Source: CAVQBP01 sp963782475 (GTDB lineage Bacteria > Bacteroidota > Ignavibacteria > Ignavibacteriales > Ignavibacteriaceae). From it: 64,000 bases of DNA. The stretch is taken from positions 186,001 through 250,000 of the forward strand of contig CAWAJW010000016.1 in NCBI GenBank assembly GCA_963782475.1. Reading direction: 5' to 3'. The position numbers and the translations under genes are program-made. Positions 37,037-45,885 of the stretch are shown in pieces. The notes below the pieces were generated by a model. The model saw nothing but the letters and a program-made list of their open reading frames with translations. It had not been told where the DNA came from and made no database searches. How positions within the stretch are numbered: position 1 is the first letter of the stretch; each line of letters starts with the position of its first letter.

Positions 37037-37096
37037 AAATGGCTTTGAAGTATCCCAACAAATACCCAAAGCCATTTAAACTTTTCGCTTGTTGGG
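37037..37096 (-). promoter_or_regulatory. Attenuator-like hairpin with potential pseudoknot before the AlpA-like gene
   Basis: On the minus strand the order is CCCAACAA-equivalent arm (37096-37089), AAATGGCTTTG (37077-37067), TTGTTGGG (37061-37054), CAAAGCCATTT (37047-37037), then a T run. The 11-bp stem plus T run is a terminator. Its loop can pair 8 bp with the upstream arm, giving an A-B-A'-B' pseudoknot topology. It ends 32 bp before the AlpA-like start. Confidence 0.6.
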
Positions 37097-37249
37097 GAGC
37101 AAATCTCAAAATTTTCTAAGAACAATAAATAAAAACGTATGCTGAAATTAAAAACCTGTGGTGTGAAATGAAACGCAATGTTTGTGCGAATAAAGCGTAA
37201 AAATCAACTATTCGACCAGATGAGTTTTATAGTTTTTGAGCAAGAAAAA

Positions 37250-37284
37250 AAATCCTTTACCCGGGCTTAACGGATAAAGGATTT
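37250..37284 (-). terminator. Rho-independent terminator after the 76-aa gene
   Basis: AAATCCTTTA (37284-37275 on the minus strand) pairs with TAAAGGATTT (37259-37250) and is followed by a T run. It sits 14 bp after the stop at 37298. Confidence 0.8.
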
Positions 37285-37297
37285 AAGATAATTGATT

Positions 37298-37528
37298 CTA
37301 TAGGTATCTTGTAATACCTACAATTTTATAAAACGAGCGTATATTTTTATTTCCGAACATAGCGGGATGGAATCTACAAAAAATTTCTCTCTTATTTTTT
37401 AGGGAACACATAACGACATTATTTTTTTCAAACGTCGTTGCAGTTATATCCACATCTAATATATCGCCCTTAGTTATTAAGCCGTTAAGGACGGTGATGG
37501 GCTGGTTGTAAACAATGGCTTGATTCAT
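37298..37528 (-). CDS. Small element protein, function unknown
   Basis: 76 residues, beta-rich (I-L-D-V-D-I-T-A-T-T-F, V-V-M-C-S-L-K-N-K), with a basic C-terminal half. It has its own terminator downstream and a 140-bp gap upstream that holds a 16-bp palindrome. No family recognised. The isolated unit beside int suggests a regulator, but this is inference. Confidence 0.55.
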   Translation of the reverse strand: MNQAIVYNQPITVLNGLITKGDILDVDITATTFEKNNVVMCSLKNKREIFCRFHPAMFGNKNIRSFYKIVGITRYL

Positions 37529-37646
37529 AATATTACCCTTTGAGAAATGTTAGTAAAAAAAATAATTAACTGCTCGTTTGTTTGTTTTGTTTCGTTTCCG
37601 CTCTTTTTTCCCTTTTTTTAGTTTCCCCTTTTTTCTTTAAGTGAAA

Positions 37647-37662
37647 TATTATCGCGATAATA
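37647..37662. promoter_or_regulatory. Perfect 16-bp palindrome (candidate operator)
   Basis: TATTATCGCGATAATA lies between the integrase 3' end and the 76-aa gene. The CG-rich centre stands out in AT-rich DNA and fits a dimeric repressor site. Confidence 0.5.
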
Positions 37663-37668
37663 CTATTT

Positions 37669-38725
37669 TTATAGACTTACCTCAATATTTGGTAAATTGT
37701 TTGCAGCTTGTTTATTCTTGTCATCAATTATCTTTACGTAAATCTCTGTTATTTTTACGCTCTTATGACCTAACAATTTAGATACGGTATAAATATCATT
37801 GCCTGATGTAAGATTTAATGTTGCGTAAGTATGTCTACTCATATGATAAAATGCTTTTTTATTAATCTCTGCTTTCTTAAACCATCTTGTTAAAGCTCTG
37901 TTTATTGTCGATTCTATCATTTGGAACATTAAAAATTTTAGTATCCGGTAATGGCAAAATATTATCCAGCTTAAGAATATTCAGCGCTGTTTGAGATAAT
38001 GTATTGTCAATGTCTCCTTTGGTTTTCTGTTGTTTTATTTTAATCTTATTATCTTGAATGTTTTTCCATGTTAGATTTCTAACATCACTTTGCCTTAATC
38101 CAGTGAAACAGCTAAATAGAAAAGCTCTTTTAATTTCCGGTCTATCACAGGGAGTTATTGCAAGCTTTTGAATTTCTGCAAGCTCTAAACATCCCCTCTC
38201 TGCTATTTCTTTGGGTAGGTTTTTTACTTGCCTTGCAATATCAGCTTTAATAAATCCCTTTTGTGAAGCATTATAAATAACTTCTTTTATTTTTCTAAAG
38301 TAAATGAATGATGTATTTTTTTTGAGCCCTGCTTTTTTACTTAGATATTCTGCTATATCATTTAACCAAGCTTTATTTATTTGTTTGAATAAAATATCCT
38401 CTTGGCTCGCATAATTTTTTAGATGTTTCAATGCTCCATGATAGTTGGACCATTTAGGTTTTGTTTCTACAAAGCTTTCAAAGTATTTAATGAATGAAGC
38501 TTTTTTCTTTTGGCTGCTGATAAATCCGTATTCATCATTTATCAATTCCTTATATCTTGCGTCCCGGATTTGTTGACCGAAGGATAGAGTTTCTTTATTG
38601 TTTGCGTCTCCCCTTTTAATATAGAGCTGTAGAAATTCATATTTCCTTTGTCCATCCTTGTAAATATCCAGATAGAGTGATTGCCTTCCATCTGATAATT
38701 TCTTTTTTCTTAAATAAACTTGCAT
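37669..38725 (-). CDS. int: Tyrosine recombinase / integrase, split by a frameshift
   Basis: Joined length about 350 residues. The N-terminal arm-binding domain starts M-Q-V-Y-L-R-K-K-K, followed by a SAM-like core-binding domain (about 90-185). The catalytic part has the Arg box F-T-G-L-R-Q-S-D-V (first R), H-M-S-R-H-T-Y-A-T (H/R), L-G-H-K-S and the nucleophile Tyr in I-T-E-I-Y-V-K-I. The frames switch near 37912-37925 (I-F-N-V-P joins M-I-E-S-T-I-N-R-A-L). It resembles Bacteroidetes-type integrases of mobilisable elements. It lies ~200 bp from attR. If the shift is real the element is frozen; a sequencing indel is equally possible. Confidence 0.85.
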
Positions 38726-38756
38726 GGTTCTTTTTTGTTTTTGTTAATATTTTATT

Positions 38757-38769
38757 TTTGTTACTTATA
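38757..38769 (-). promoter_or_regulatory. Inverted arm-type motif
   Basis: TTTGTTACTTATA is the exact reverse complement of TATAAGTAACAAA at 34466-34478, between int and the direct arm site. Together they give three related sites at the two ends. Confidence 0.5.
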
Positions 38770-38790
38770 AAATGTAGCGAAATAATTTCA

Positions 38791-38811
38791 AAGTAACAAG
38801 TGGGTAACAAA
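38791..38811 (+). promoter_or_regulatory. Candidate arm-type integrase site, right
   Basis: AAGTAACAAGTGGGTAACAAA matches the left site at 34469-34489 except two bases. It lies 113 bp inside attR and just upstream of int, so it may also regulate int. Confidence 0.6.
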
Positions 38812-38923
38812 ATAAAGTAAAAGATGAAAAACTAAGGGAAAAGAAAAGCAAGTAAATTATTTGAATATAGCTTATTTTCTAATCTTTTTTTTCTCTTGTT
38901 TTCCCTTGTTTTATAATGTTACA

Positions 38924-38940
38924 TTTCATATTGAAAATGT
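38924..38940 (+). other. attR core (17-bp direct repeat)
   Basis: Identical to attL. It is followed by the displaced original rlmD end: in frame, F-H-I-E-N-V-A-L-L-I-K-S-N then TAG. Confidence 0.85.
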
Positions 38941-38981
38941 GGCGCTATTAATAAAATCGAACTAGCTTTATGAAAACATGA

Positions 38982-39660
38982 TCAATATTTATGATCTAAT
39001 ATAAGCACAAATTCACCCTTAAGATTTCTTTGTTCCGCAATTTTTAATATATCTTCCGCAGTTCCCCTAAAAAATTTTTCATCTTTCATTGTAAGCTGGA
39101 ATGCCAAAATCGTTTTTGTATTCTTCCCCAGAACTTTAACAATATCTGTCATCAGGCTCTTTAATCTGTAGGGTGTATCAAGAATTACGATAACTTCTTT
39201 TATCTTTTTTAGATCGATTAATTGTTTTCGCCTTATTTGTCTATTAGGAGAGAGCCATCCGTAATAATAAAATTTTTCAAAATCTAAACCGGAACCAGTT
39301 AAAGCCGGTATTAAAGAATTAGCTCCTGGAATGGGTATAATATCTATACTTTGTGATATACATAATTCCACAAGTAAATGGCCGGGATCTGAAAAGAGAG
39401 GAGTCCCGCAGTCTGAAATAAGTGCTGCTGATTTTCCTTCCGATAGCTTTAATATTATATTATTTACAACTTCACCTTCATTATGTTCGTTAAGTGAAGT
39501 TAATTCTTTCTCTAATTTGGTAGTTAGACAGCAATCTTTTTGCTTCTTTAAATTCTTCACAAATAATAAAGTCAACTTCTTTTAAAATTCTTATAGCACG
39601 AAAAGTAATATCTTCATAATTACCTATAGGGGTTGAAACTAAATATAATTTACCGCTCAT
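38982..39660 (-). CDS. rsmI: 16S rRNA (cytidine-1402-2'-O)-methyltransferase RsmI, split by a frameshift
   Basis: The ATG at 39660 gives M-S-G-K-L-Y-L-V-S-T-P-I-G-N-Y-E-D-I-T and I-C-E-E-F-K-E-A-K-R-L-L-S. The frame shifts near 39505-39518 and continues L-T-S-L-N-E-H-N-E, then S-D-C-G-T-P-L-F-S-D-P-G and P-G-A-N-S-L-I-P-A-L, the tetrapyrrole-methylase signature of RsmI. The joined length (~225) is normal for the family's main domain. It modifies the ribosomal P-site region with RsmH. The opposing-strand rlmD lies beyond the integrated element. Loss of a conserved housekeeping gene is unlikely, so an assembly indel is suspected. Confidence 0.85.
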
Positions 39661-39796
39661 ATTTAAAAATATATAAAAGATTTTAAATTATTTAAAAGCA
39701 AAAGAAATAATTACATCCCCTTTTCTTAACTTCTTTTATTTTTAGGCGACATTTTTTAAGAATGAAGATGCCGCCTGTTAAGAAGTGATCTTTTAA

Positions 39797-40612
39797 TTAA
39801 TGAAATATTTTATCAAAAAAACGCTGCATTGCCTCCCAGCTTTTTTCGTCTGCTTGTTTATTATAAGCTAAAGGCAAATTAAACTTTTTCCCAAGACTGT
39901 CCGCGGCAGGATTAGTAAAGCTGTGTTCTGCTCCGGGATAATTAATAAATTTATAATCTATTCCTGCTTTATCCATTGCCTCTTTAAAAGCATTAACTTT
40001 TTTCTCGGGGTTAAATGGATCATCTGCACCATTGCAGACGAGGATTTTTGCTTTAACCTGATCGGGGTTCTGTACAGGTTCTGTCGGCAGATCTCCATGA
40101 AAACTTACAACTCCTTTGAGATCAGCGCCTTCAAGAGCCATTCTGAGAACAATACCGCCGCCGAAACAATAGCCAATTGCTGCAATGTTGCCTGTATCTG
40201 TTTGAGGCTGTTCCTTAAGCAGTTTAAGACCGGCTTCAAATCGTGCTCTGGCAGTATCCATATGCTGCATTATTTCAGAAGAAAATTTGCCTGCATTATC
40301 AGGGTGTTCAGCTATCTTTCCATTTCCATACATATCAACTGCCAATGCAATGTATCCAAGTTTGGCAAGCATTTCCGCTCTATGCCTTGCATATTGGTTC
40401 ATCCCCCACCATTCATGGACAACAATTATTCCTGGTTTTTTTCCTTCCATATTTTTATCATAGGCTAAAAATCCTTTCAAAGGTGTGCCATCCGAAGAAT
40501 AGGTTACTTCTTTAGTGACAATGGCTGTATTTTCATTTATATTATTTTCTTTCTTTTTTGAACAGCCGGATAATATGAATAAGCCTAATAGTATGAAAAG
40601 TGAATACTTCAT
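39797..40612 (-). CDS. Dienelactone hydrolase family lipoprotein
   Basis: 271 residues. Lipobox L-S-G-C near 14-17, so the mature protein is lipid-anchored in the envelope. The alpha/beta-hydrolase core has V-V-H-E-W-W-G near 67, the nucleophile cysteine in G-Y-C-F-G-G-G (~150), Asp in N-G-A-D-D-P-F and His in G-A-E-H-S-F. A Cys nucleophile is normal for dienelactone hydrolases. The natural substrate is unknown. Monocistronic. Confidence 0.87.
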   Translation of the reverse strand: MKYSLFILLGLFILSGCSKKKENNINENTAIVTKEVTYSSDGTPLKGFLAYDKNMEGKKPGIIVVHEWWGMNQYARHRAEMLAKLGYIALAVDMYGNGKIAEHPDNAGKFSSEIMQHMDTARARFEAGLKLLKEQPQTDTGNIAAIGYCFGGGIVLRMALEGADLKGVVSFHGDLPTEPVQNPDQVKAKILVCNGADDPFNPEKKVNAFKEAMDKAGIDYKFINYPGAEHSFTNPAADSLGKKFNLPLAYNKQADEKSWEAMQRFFDKIFH

Positions 40613-40790
40613 AGCGCCTCCATCGAATTAATTGAAATAATATAGATTGATATTTATAATGAAAAAGACCGGGATCAAAAGTGATGATATTTTAATTACT
40701 TCTAGAGAAGAAATATAATGAAGGAAGTATTATCGCCTTGTGCATTGAAACAAATTTACATCGGAAATAATCATTAATTCTACAAATTTA

Positions 40791-42377
40791 TCATTTCAAA
40801 AGCACTAGTTTTTTTGAAGCGGAATAGTTTCCGGCTAAAAGTCTGCAAATGTAAACACCAGAGGCATTGCCGGTATTCAATTGACCCCCTTTGGCTATAT
40901 TTTCCGTTGAAAAAGTAACTTCATGAAAACCCTGAGATTGTACTTCATTAAACAGAGTTATGATCTCCTTACCTAATATATTATAGACTACTAGTGATAC
41001 AAAGCTGGTTTTAGGTATATAATATTTTATTTTGGTAGAAGGATTAAATGGATTCGGATAATTCTGGTAAAGCCGGAAATTATCCGTAACTTCCTCTTCT
41101 TTTGCTATTCCTGTTGAAACTGAATATTCATAAGCGCCAATATCGAAACCATTTCCTTGCGGACGGGATATATCATTAATATCATTTAATACAATATCCG
41201 AAACGAGTGGAGTACCAGTGTTAATTGCCTGAGCTCCTGCAATCAGGTGAAAGTCACCTGAAGCTGAACTAACAAATAACCGGTCTTCGGGGGTTGCTAA
41301 CTGGGAATGAAGATCATAGCCGAGTTTCTGCCAGTCTGCAAAGCTCATGTTTGTTTCTCCGTCATTGTTGCTTAATCTATCTACGACAATATTATAATCA
41401 CTAAAAAAGTTATTAATGGAAGAAGCATCAACCGAAATGCTTCCCCTGAAATTATGATGATTAATAAAGATATTATTGTATAAAGTATCACTGGTAGAAC
41501 CGCTGTTAATCAGCATCGCCCATCTTGCATCGGCCGGATTTATAATGGTATTGTTATATACTTTGTTATTTCTGGAGCCTTCCGCCCCGTCAATCATAAA
41601 AAGTGCAATACCGGTTGCATGATTATTATAAATCAGGTTATTGTAAATAACTGAATTTTGAACTCCATCAAGATTTATAGCTGAGCCTCCGCCGGTACCA
41701 TTATCATGAAGTATATTTCCGCTGATTACTGCGTTGCTGATAATGCCGTCCCCGCCTTGAGATACATCTGCATTAAGCTGAATTCCGCACCCGTTATTGC
41801 CGAAACATTCATTGTTCCTGACTACAGGTCTGTCCCCGCTGTTCGAAACATAAATGCCGTGCTGCTGAACACTATAGGAACAAATATTATTTTCAATAAG
41901 GATGTTATTGGTGAAACCTGTAAAGACTCCCCAATAGTTATTTTGTGAACAGTAATTATTTTTTATTATAATAAAATCAGAAACAACTGCACGAATTCCC
42001 GCCCGGGGTTGATTGACTACTTCAAATCCGTCAATAACAATCCAATCTGCATTTTCAATATTTATTCCGTCATTGGTTTTAGAATTTGGTTGATCAATTA
42101 CGACACTTTGATTTACGGCTTTGAAAACAATGGGTGAATTCTGCATTCCGCTTGTTCTTATATCAAACCCTGTGTAATTACCATCCAAAACTATAACAGA
42201 ATCGCCGGCAGAAACCGTATTTGCCGCTTTCTGCAGGGTCAGGAAAGCATTATTAATATTGAACCCGTTATTTGAGTCTTTTCCGTCTTTAGATACATAA
42301 TATGTATGTTGTGAAAGGACCGGCCTGATTGAAAATATGAAAATCAAAATAAAAACAGGCAAAAACTTGTTTCTCAT
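40791..42377 (-). CDS. Secreted right-handed beta-helix protein with T9SS sorting domain
   Basis: 528 residues. Signal peptide (to about 22, V-L-S-Q). It begins with Y-Y-V-S-K-D-G-K-D-S-N-N-G, the usual N-cap of DUF1565/PbH1 helices. Many rungs follow (I-I-K-N-N-Y-C, N-I-L-I-E-N-N-I-C, V-I-Y-N-N-L-I-Y-N-N), then a G-A-Y-E-Y cap near 415. The last ~95 residues are the sorting domain (Y-P-N-P-F-N-P-S-T-K-I ... K-K-L-V-L-L-K). Probably a polysaccharide lyase-like or adhesin protein at the surface; no catalytic residues stand out. Confidence 0.88.
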   Translation of the reverse strand: MRNKFLPVFILIFIFSIRPVLSQHTYYVSKDGKDSNNGFNINNAFLTLQKAANTVSAGDSVIVLDGNYTGFDIRTSGMQNSPIVFKAVNQSVVIDQPNSKTNDGINIENADWIVIDGFEVVNQPRAGIRAVVSDFIIIKNNYCSQNNYWGVFTGFTNNILIENNICSYSVQQHGIYVSNSGDRPVVRNNECFGNNGCGIQLNADVSQGGDGIISNAVISGNILHDNGTGGGSAINLDGVQNSVIYNNLIYNNHATGIALFMIDGAEGSRNNKVYNNTIINPADARWAMLINSGSTSDTLYNNIFINHHNFRGSISVDASSINNFFSDYNIVVDRLSNNDGETNMSFADWQKLGYDLHSQLATPEDRLFVSSASGDFHLIAGAQAINTGTPLVSDIVLNDINDISRPQGNGFDIGAYEYSVSTGIAKEEEVTDNFRLYQNYPNPFNPSTKIKYYIPKTSFVSLVVYNILGKEIITLFNEVQSQGFHEVTFSTENIAKGGQLNTGNASGVYICRLLAGNYSASKKLVLLK

Positions 42378-42518
42378 TTTCTCTCCATTTTAGTCCAATG
42401 GAGGATTCAATTTAGGTACCAGTAAGAATACCGGAATATTTGGAAAAAACAGGATGATGAAAAAGCCGGTGTGAAAAACTTGCAGGTGAAGGGTAAATAT
42501 GTAATACCAATAGTAACT

Positions 42519-43191
42519 TGGGGAATGAATTGACCGGTGTATATCTAGGTGGAAAAGCTCATGATAATTTAATCCTGGGAAATAATATAAGATTTAACAA
42601 AGTAGGTATATATGTTACCGATACGAATTCTGTAAGGAATAAAATTAGTCATAATTATATATTGCAAATAACATAACATCGGGAATAATACTTGATAATG
42701 GCGGGAATAATTTTTTATTACCGCCTGTAATTACAAGTGCAAACTATGCTTCAGTTACAAGTACCTCAATACCAAATTCTACAGTAGAAGTATATACTGA
42801 TTCCTCACACCAGGGAGCCCGTTTTTTAGGAGAAACTAAGACAGATAGTCTCGGTAATTTTAAATTTGAAATTGCTGATTCAGCTCAAATGCTAATAAAT
42901 ATTACCGCAATAGTCATTGATACTAGTGGCAACACGTCTGAATTCAGTCAGCCTTTAATTATCACCCGGGTAAATAAAGAATTGCACAATATACCAAAAG
43001 AATTCAGACTTAGTCAGAATTATCCTAACCCCTGTAATCCGACAACTAATTTTGAATTTGCGATTGCGAAAGATGTGTTGGTTACATTAAAGGTTTACAA
43101 TATATTGGGAGAAGAAGTTGTAACGATAGTAAATAAAGAACTTCCTGCAGGAAATTTTGTTGATACGAAGAAATTAATCCTCCTCCGTTAA
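42519..43191 (+). pseudogene. Remnant of a secreted beta-helix/T9SS protein
   Basis: The pieces read E-L-T-G-V-Y-L-G-G-K-A-H-D-N-L-I-L-G-N-N (from ~42526), shift frame near 42665, and continue T-S-G-I-I-L-D-N-G-G-N-N-F, a beta-sandwich segment (V-E-V-Y-T-D-S-S) and a sorting domain (N-Y-P-N-P-C-N-P-T-T). That domain jumps from L-P-A-G-N-F straight to D-T-K-K-L-I-L-L-R, missing its middle strands. No start or signal peptide is left. It is divergent (plus strand) from the intact beta-helix gene at 40791. Confidence 0.7.
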
Positions 43192-43504
43192 AAACTTCCC
43201 ACATTCGCTGGGAGTAATGGTATACAAGTCGGAGGATATGTTTTGATGAAATAATACCGCACATTTTTTTTTAAGATGCTCGATTAATAAATCCTATAAG
43301 GAGAATTGCCGGAATTACAAATAGATTAACCAGATTTTTGACTTGAAGTCAGCGTTTTCGATAAATTTTTTACTTCGGGAGGAAAATTACATTTTGCTCT
43401 TCCTCACACCTAAATTATAGTTAAAGTAATATCTTATTCAACAATAAAAGTAAACTATTCCTAAACATCTTTCCCTTTAATTTCTCTTAATATCAAGGAA
43501 TACT

Positions 43505-44665
43505 ATAAAGATTTTAATACTCTGTTACGAATTCCCTCCTGTTGGTGGCGGCGGTGCCAAAGTAGTTCATGGTTTAACCAATGAATTAAATAAAGAGAAG
43601 TATGAAATTGACCTGGTAACTATGCGATTTAAAGGTTTGCCTGCTTTCGAAAGAATCGGCAGCATAAATATCTATAGGGTTAATTGTATCCGGTTAAATA
43701 GAAACCTTTGCACTTATCCTGAGATGATCCTTTATATTATTTTAGCGATCCCTTTAATTTTGAAATTATGCAGAAAGAATGAATATTTTATAAACCATAC
43801 TCATTTTATCTTCCCTGACGGTATTTTAGCTGCTTTAATAAAGTGGATTAAAAGAATTCCTTATATTTTAACTGCCCACGGTTCCGATGTACCCGGTTAT
43901 AATCCTGACCGATTTATATTGCTTCATAAACTTCTTCTGCCCCTCTGGAAGGGAATCGCTTCAAATGCCGAAAAATTAATTTTACCGAGCAAAAATTTAG
44001 AAGATATGGTAAAAGGAATTAATCCTAAATTGAATACAGTAGTAATTCCCAACGGAATAAGCTTAAATAAATTTTCATCCAAAGTTATCAAGAAAAAACA
44101 AATTCTAATCGTTACCCGAATGTTTGAACGTAAAGGAGTCCAATATTTTTTGGAGGCTTTAAAAGAAATAAAACATGAATATATTATAAATATAGTTGGC
44201 GATGGGCCGTATCTGAATACACTAAAAAGTTTATCCAATTTAAATAATTTAAATGTTAATTTTTTAGGATACCTTGATAATGATTCTGATCAATTAAAAG
44301 CACTTTATGAGGAATCGGAGATATTTGTATTTACTTCGGAATCAGAAAATTTCCCGGTTGTTCTTCTTGAAGCTATGCTTTCCGGTATGGCCATTATTAC
44401 TACAAATGATACCGGCTGCGCCGAAGTCGTCGGTGATTCAGCTATATTAATCAATTCCCGCAATTCAAAAGCAATAAAAGATTCCCTTTTGAAATTAATG
44501 TATAATACCAATCTCATAAAAGAGCTTCAGCTTTCAGCAAGGAAGCGAGTTGAGGATAAATTCAGCTGGGAATCTGTAGCCCGGGAACATATCGAAATTT
44601 ATAAAAGAACAATAACACCCTTAAATTCATTTAAGTATCCAGAAGTATATCTTAAACAAACTTGA
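43505..44665 (+). CDS. GT4 family glycosyltransferase, apparent ATA start
   Basis: 386 residues if started at ATA 43505. The N-terminus K-I-L-I-L-C-Y-E-F-P-P-V-G-G-G-G-A holds the conserved GT4 first strand and Gly-rich loop. The next ATG (43622) would remove it, and no ATG, GTG or TTG lies in frame back to the TAA at 43478-43480. AAGGA ends 5 bp before the ATA. Later motifs: H-G-S-D-V-P-G-Y-N-P (~128), V-T-R-M-F-E-R-K-G-V-Q-Y-F, and the E-x7-E region S-E-S-E-N-F-P-V-V-L-L-E-A. It transfers a sugar from a nucleotide donor at the inner face. Paralog at 56875. Confidence 0.85.
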   Translation: MKILILCYEFPPVGGGGAKVVHGLTNELNKEKYEIDLVTMRFKGLPAFERIGSINIYRVNCIRLNRNLCTYPEMILYIILAIPLILKLCRKNEYFINHTHFIFPDGILAALIKWIKRIPYILTAHGSDVPGYNPDRFILLHKLLLPLWKGIASNAEKLILPSKNLEDMVKGINPKLNTVVIPNGISLNKFSSKVIKKKQILIVTRMFERKGVQYFLEALKEIKHEYIINIVGDGPYLNTLKSLSNLNNLNVNFLGYLDNDSDQLKALYEESEIFVFTSESENFPVVLLEAMLSGMAIITTNDTGCAEVVGDSAILINSRNSKAIKDSLLKLMYNTNLIKELQLSARKRVEDKFSWESVAREHIEIYKRTITPLNSFKYPEVYLKQT

Positions 44666-44779
44666 GGAATATTAGAGGCTCAAAACACCAGGGAAGTTTA
44701 AAAGTTTTTAAAAGAATTAAAACCTTTTTATTCTGTTCTAATTGCAAAGTTTAACTAAAATTAAAAGCTTTTATACTAA

Positions 44780-45885
44780 ATGAAAATCTGCTTTTTATGT
44801 ACAGAAATATTTGAATGGGGAAAGTATGGCGGTTTCGGACGTGCAACCAGAATTATTGGCAGAGAGCTTGTAAAACGGGGAATTGAAATATTCGCTGTCA
44901 TTCCAAGGAGGAATGGACAGAAAGAATTTGAAGTATTAGACGGAATAAATGTACTCGGTTTTCCAAAAAAAAATCCTTTTCATGCGTTAAAATTATTTAA
45001 GATGTGCAATGCCGATATTTATCATTCCGAAGAGCCTTCATTTATTACCTATCTGGCTATTAAGGAAATGCCTCATAAAATGCATCTTGTAACATCCCGG
45101 GATCCGAAATTATTCAGCGACTGGTTCCGGGAGTTTACCCATCCTTCATATAACAAACTACAGGTTTTGTCAAATTATTTGTTTGAGAATAACATCCTCG
45201 TTAAGAATTCCGTTCAAAAAGCCGACAAGGTATTCAGCGCAGCAGATTTCCTTAAAAAGAAAGCTATTAAGAAATATTCTTTAAATGGTTCGATTGAATT
45301 TTTACCAACTCCTATTAAAATACCTTCTGGTCAAATAACAAAAGCAGAGATCCCCACAGTATGTTTCTTAGCCAGGTGGGATAAAAGGAAAAAGCCGGAA
45401 CTCTTTTTAAACTGGTAAAGTTGTTCCCTGAAATTCATTTTATTGCTGTTGGCAAAGGACGAAATGATAATTATGATAATTACCTTCGCGAGAAATACTC
45501 TTCGCTAAAAAATTTAACAATCACCGGGTTTATCAATCAATTTGAAAGCGATGAAATAGAAAGGATTCTTGACAAAAGCTGGATATTAATAAATACGGCT
45601 GCACGGGAAGGTTTGCCCAATTCTTTTTTGGAAGCGCTTGCACATAAGTGTGCAATTTTAAGCTCACTTAATCCGGAGAATGTTACCGAACGTTTTGGAT
45701 ATCTTGTAAAGGACAATAACTTTAGTGAAGGATTGAAAACCTTATTAAAAAATAATATATGGAGAATTAAAGGTGAAGAAGGTCAAGTTTATGTCGAAAA
45801 ATATTATGAACTGAACAGAGCTGTCGAGAAGCATATTAATATTTATAATGATTTATTAATTAAAGAGAAAGCATATGCCTATTAA
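44780..45885 (+). CDS. GT4-type glycosyltransferase, split by a 1-base shift
   Basis: The first part (44780-45418) starts M-K-I-C-F-L-C-T-E-I-F-E-W-G-K-Y-G-G-F-G-R. The second (to 45885) continues L-F-P-E-I-H-F-I-A-V-G-K, then the donor site A-R-E-G-L-P-N-S-F-L-E-A-L-A. The frames join at the A run 45409-45411 when one A is added, giving E-L-F-L-K-L-V-K-L-F-P-E, which lines up with F-F-K-M-A-K-M-F-P-E in the intact paralog at 53625. About 368 residues when joined. It overlaps the next gene by 11 bp. It acts in the glycan cluster; acceptor unknown. Confidence 0.87.

Larger units (their letters stand above)
34396..38940. mobile_element. Minimal integrative element (satellite-like) inserted in the rlmD 3' end
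   Basis: Bounded by 17-bp identical direct repeats (34396-34412 and 38924-38940) derived from the rlmD 3' end. Inside, all genes are on the minus strand: integrase next to the right end, a small hypothetical, an AlpA/excisionase-like HTH, a Cys-rich protein, a 56-aa ORF, a phage replisome-organizer-type protein, and two small proteins. No capsid, tail, conjugation or relaxase gene is present. Size ~4.5 kb. The int + alpA-like + replication core recalls phage-inducible islands; an autonomous phage is excluded by content. Mobility depends on whether the integrase frameshift is real. Confidence 0.82.
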
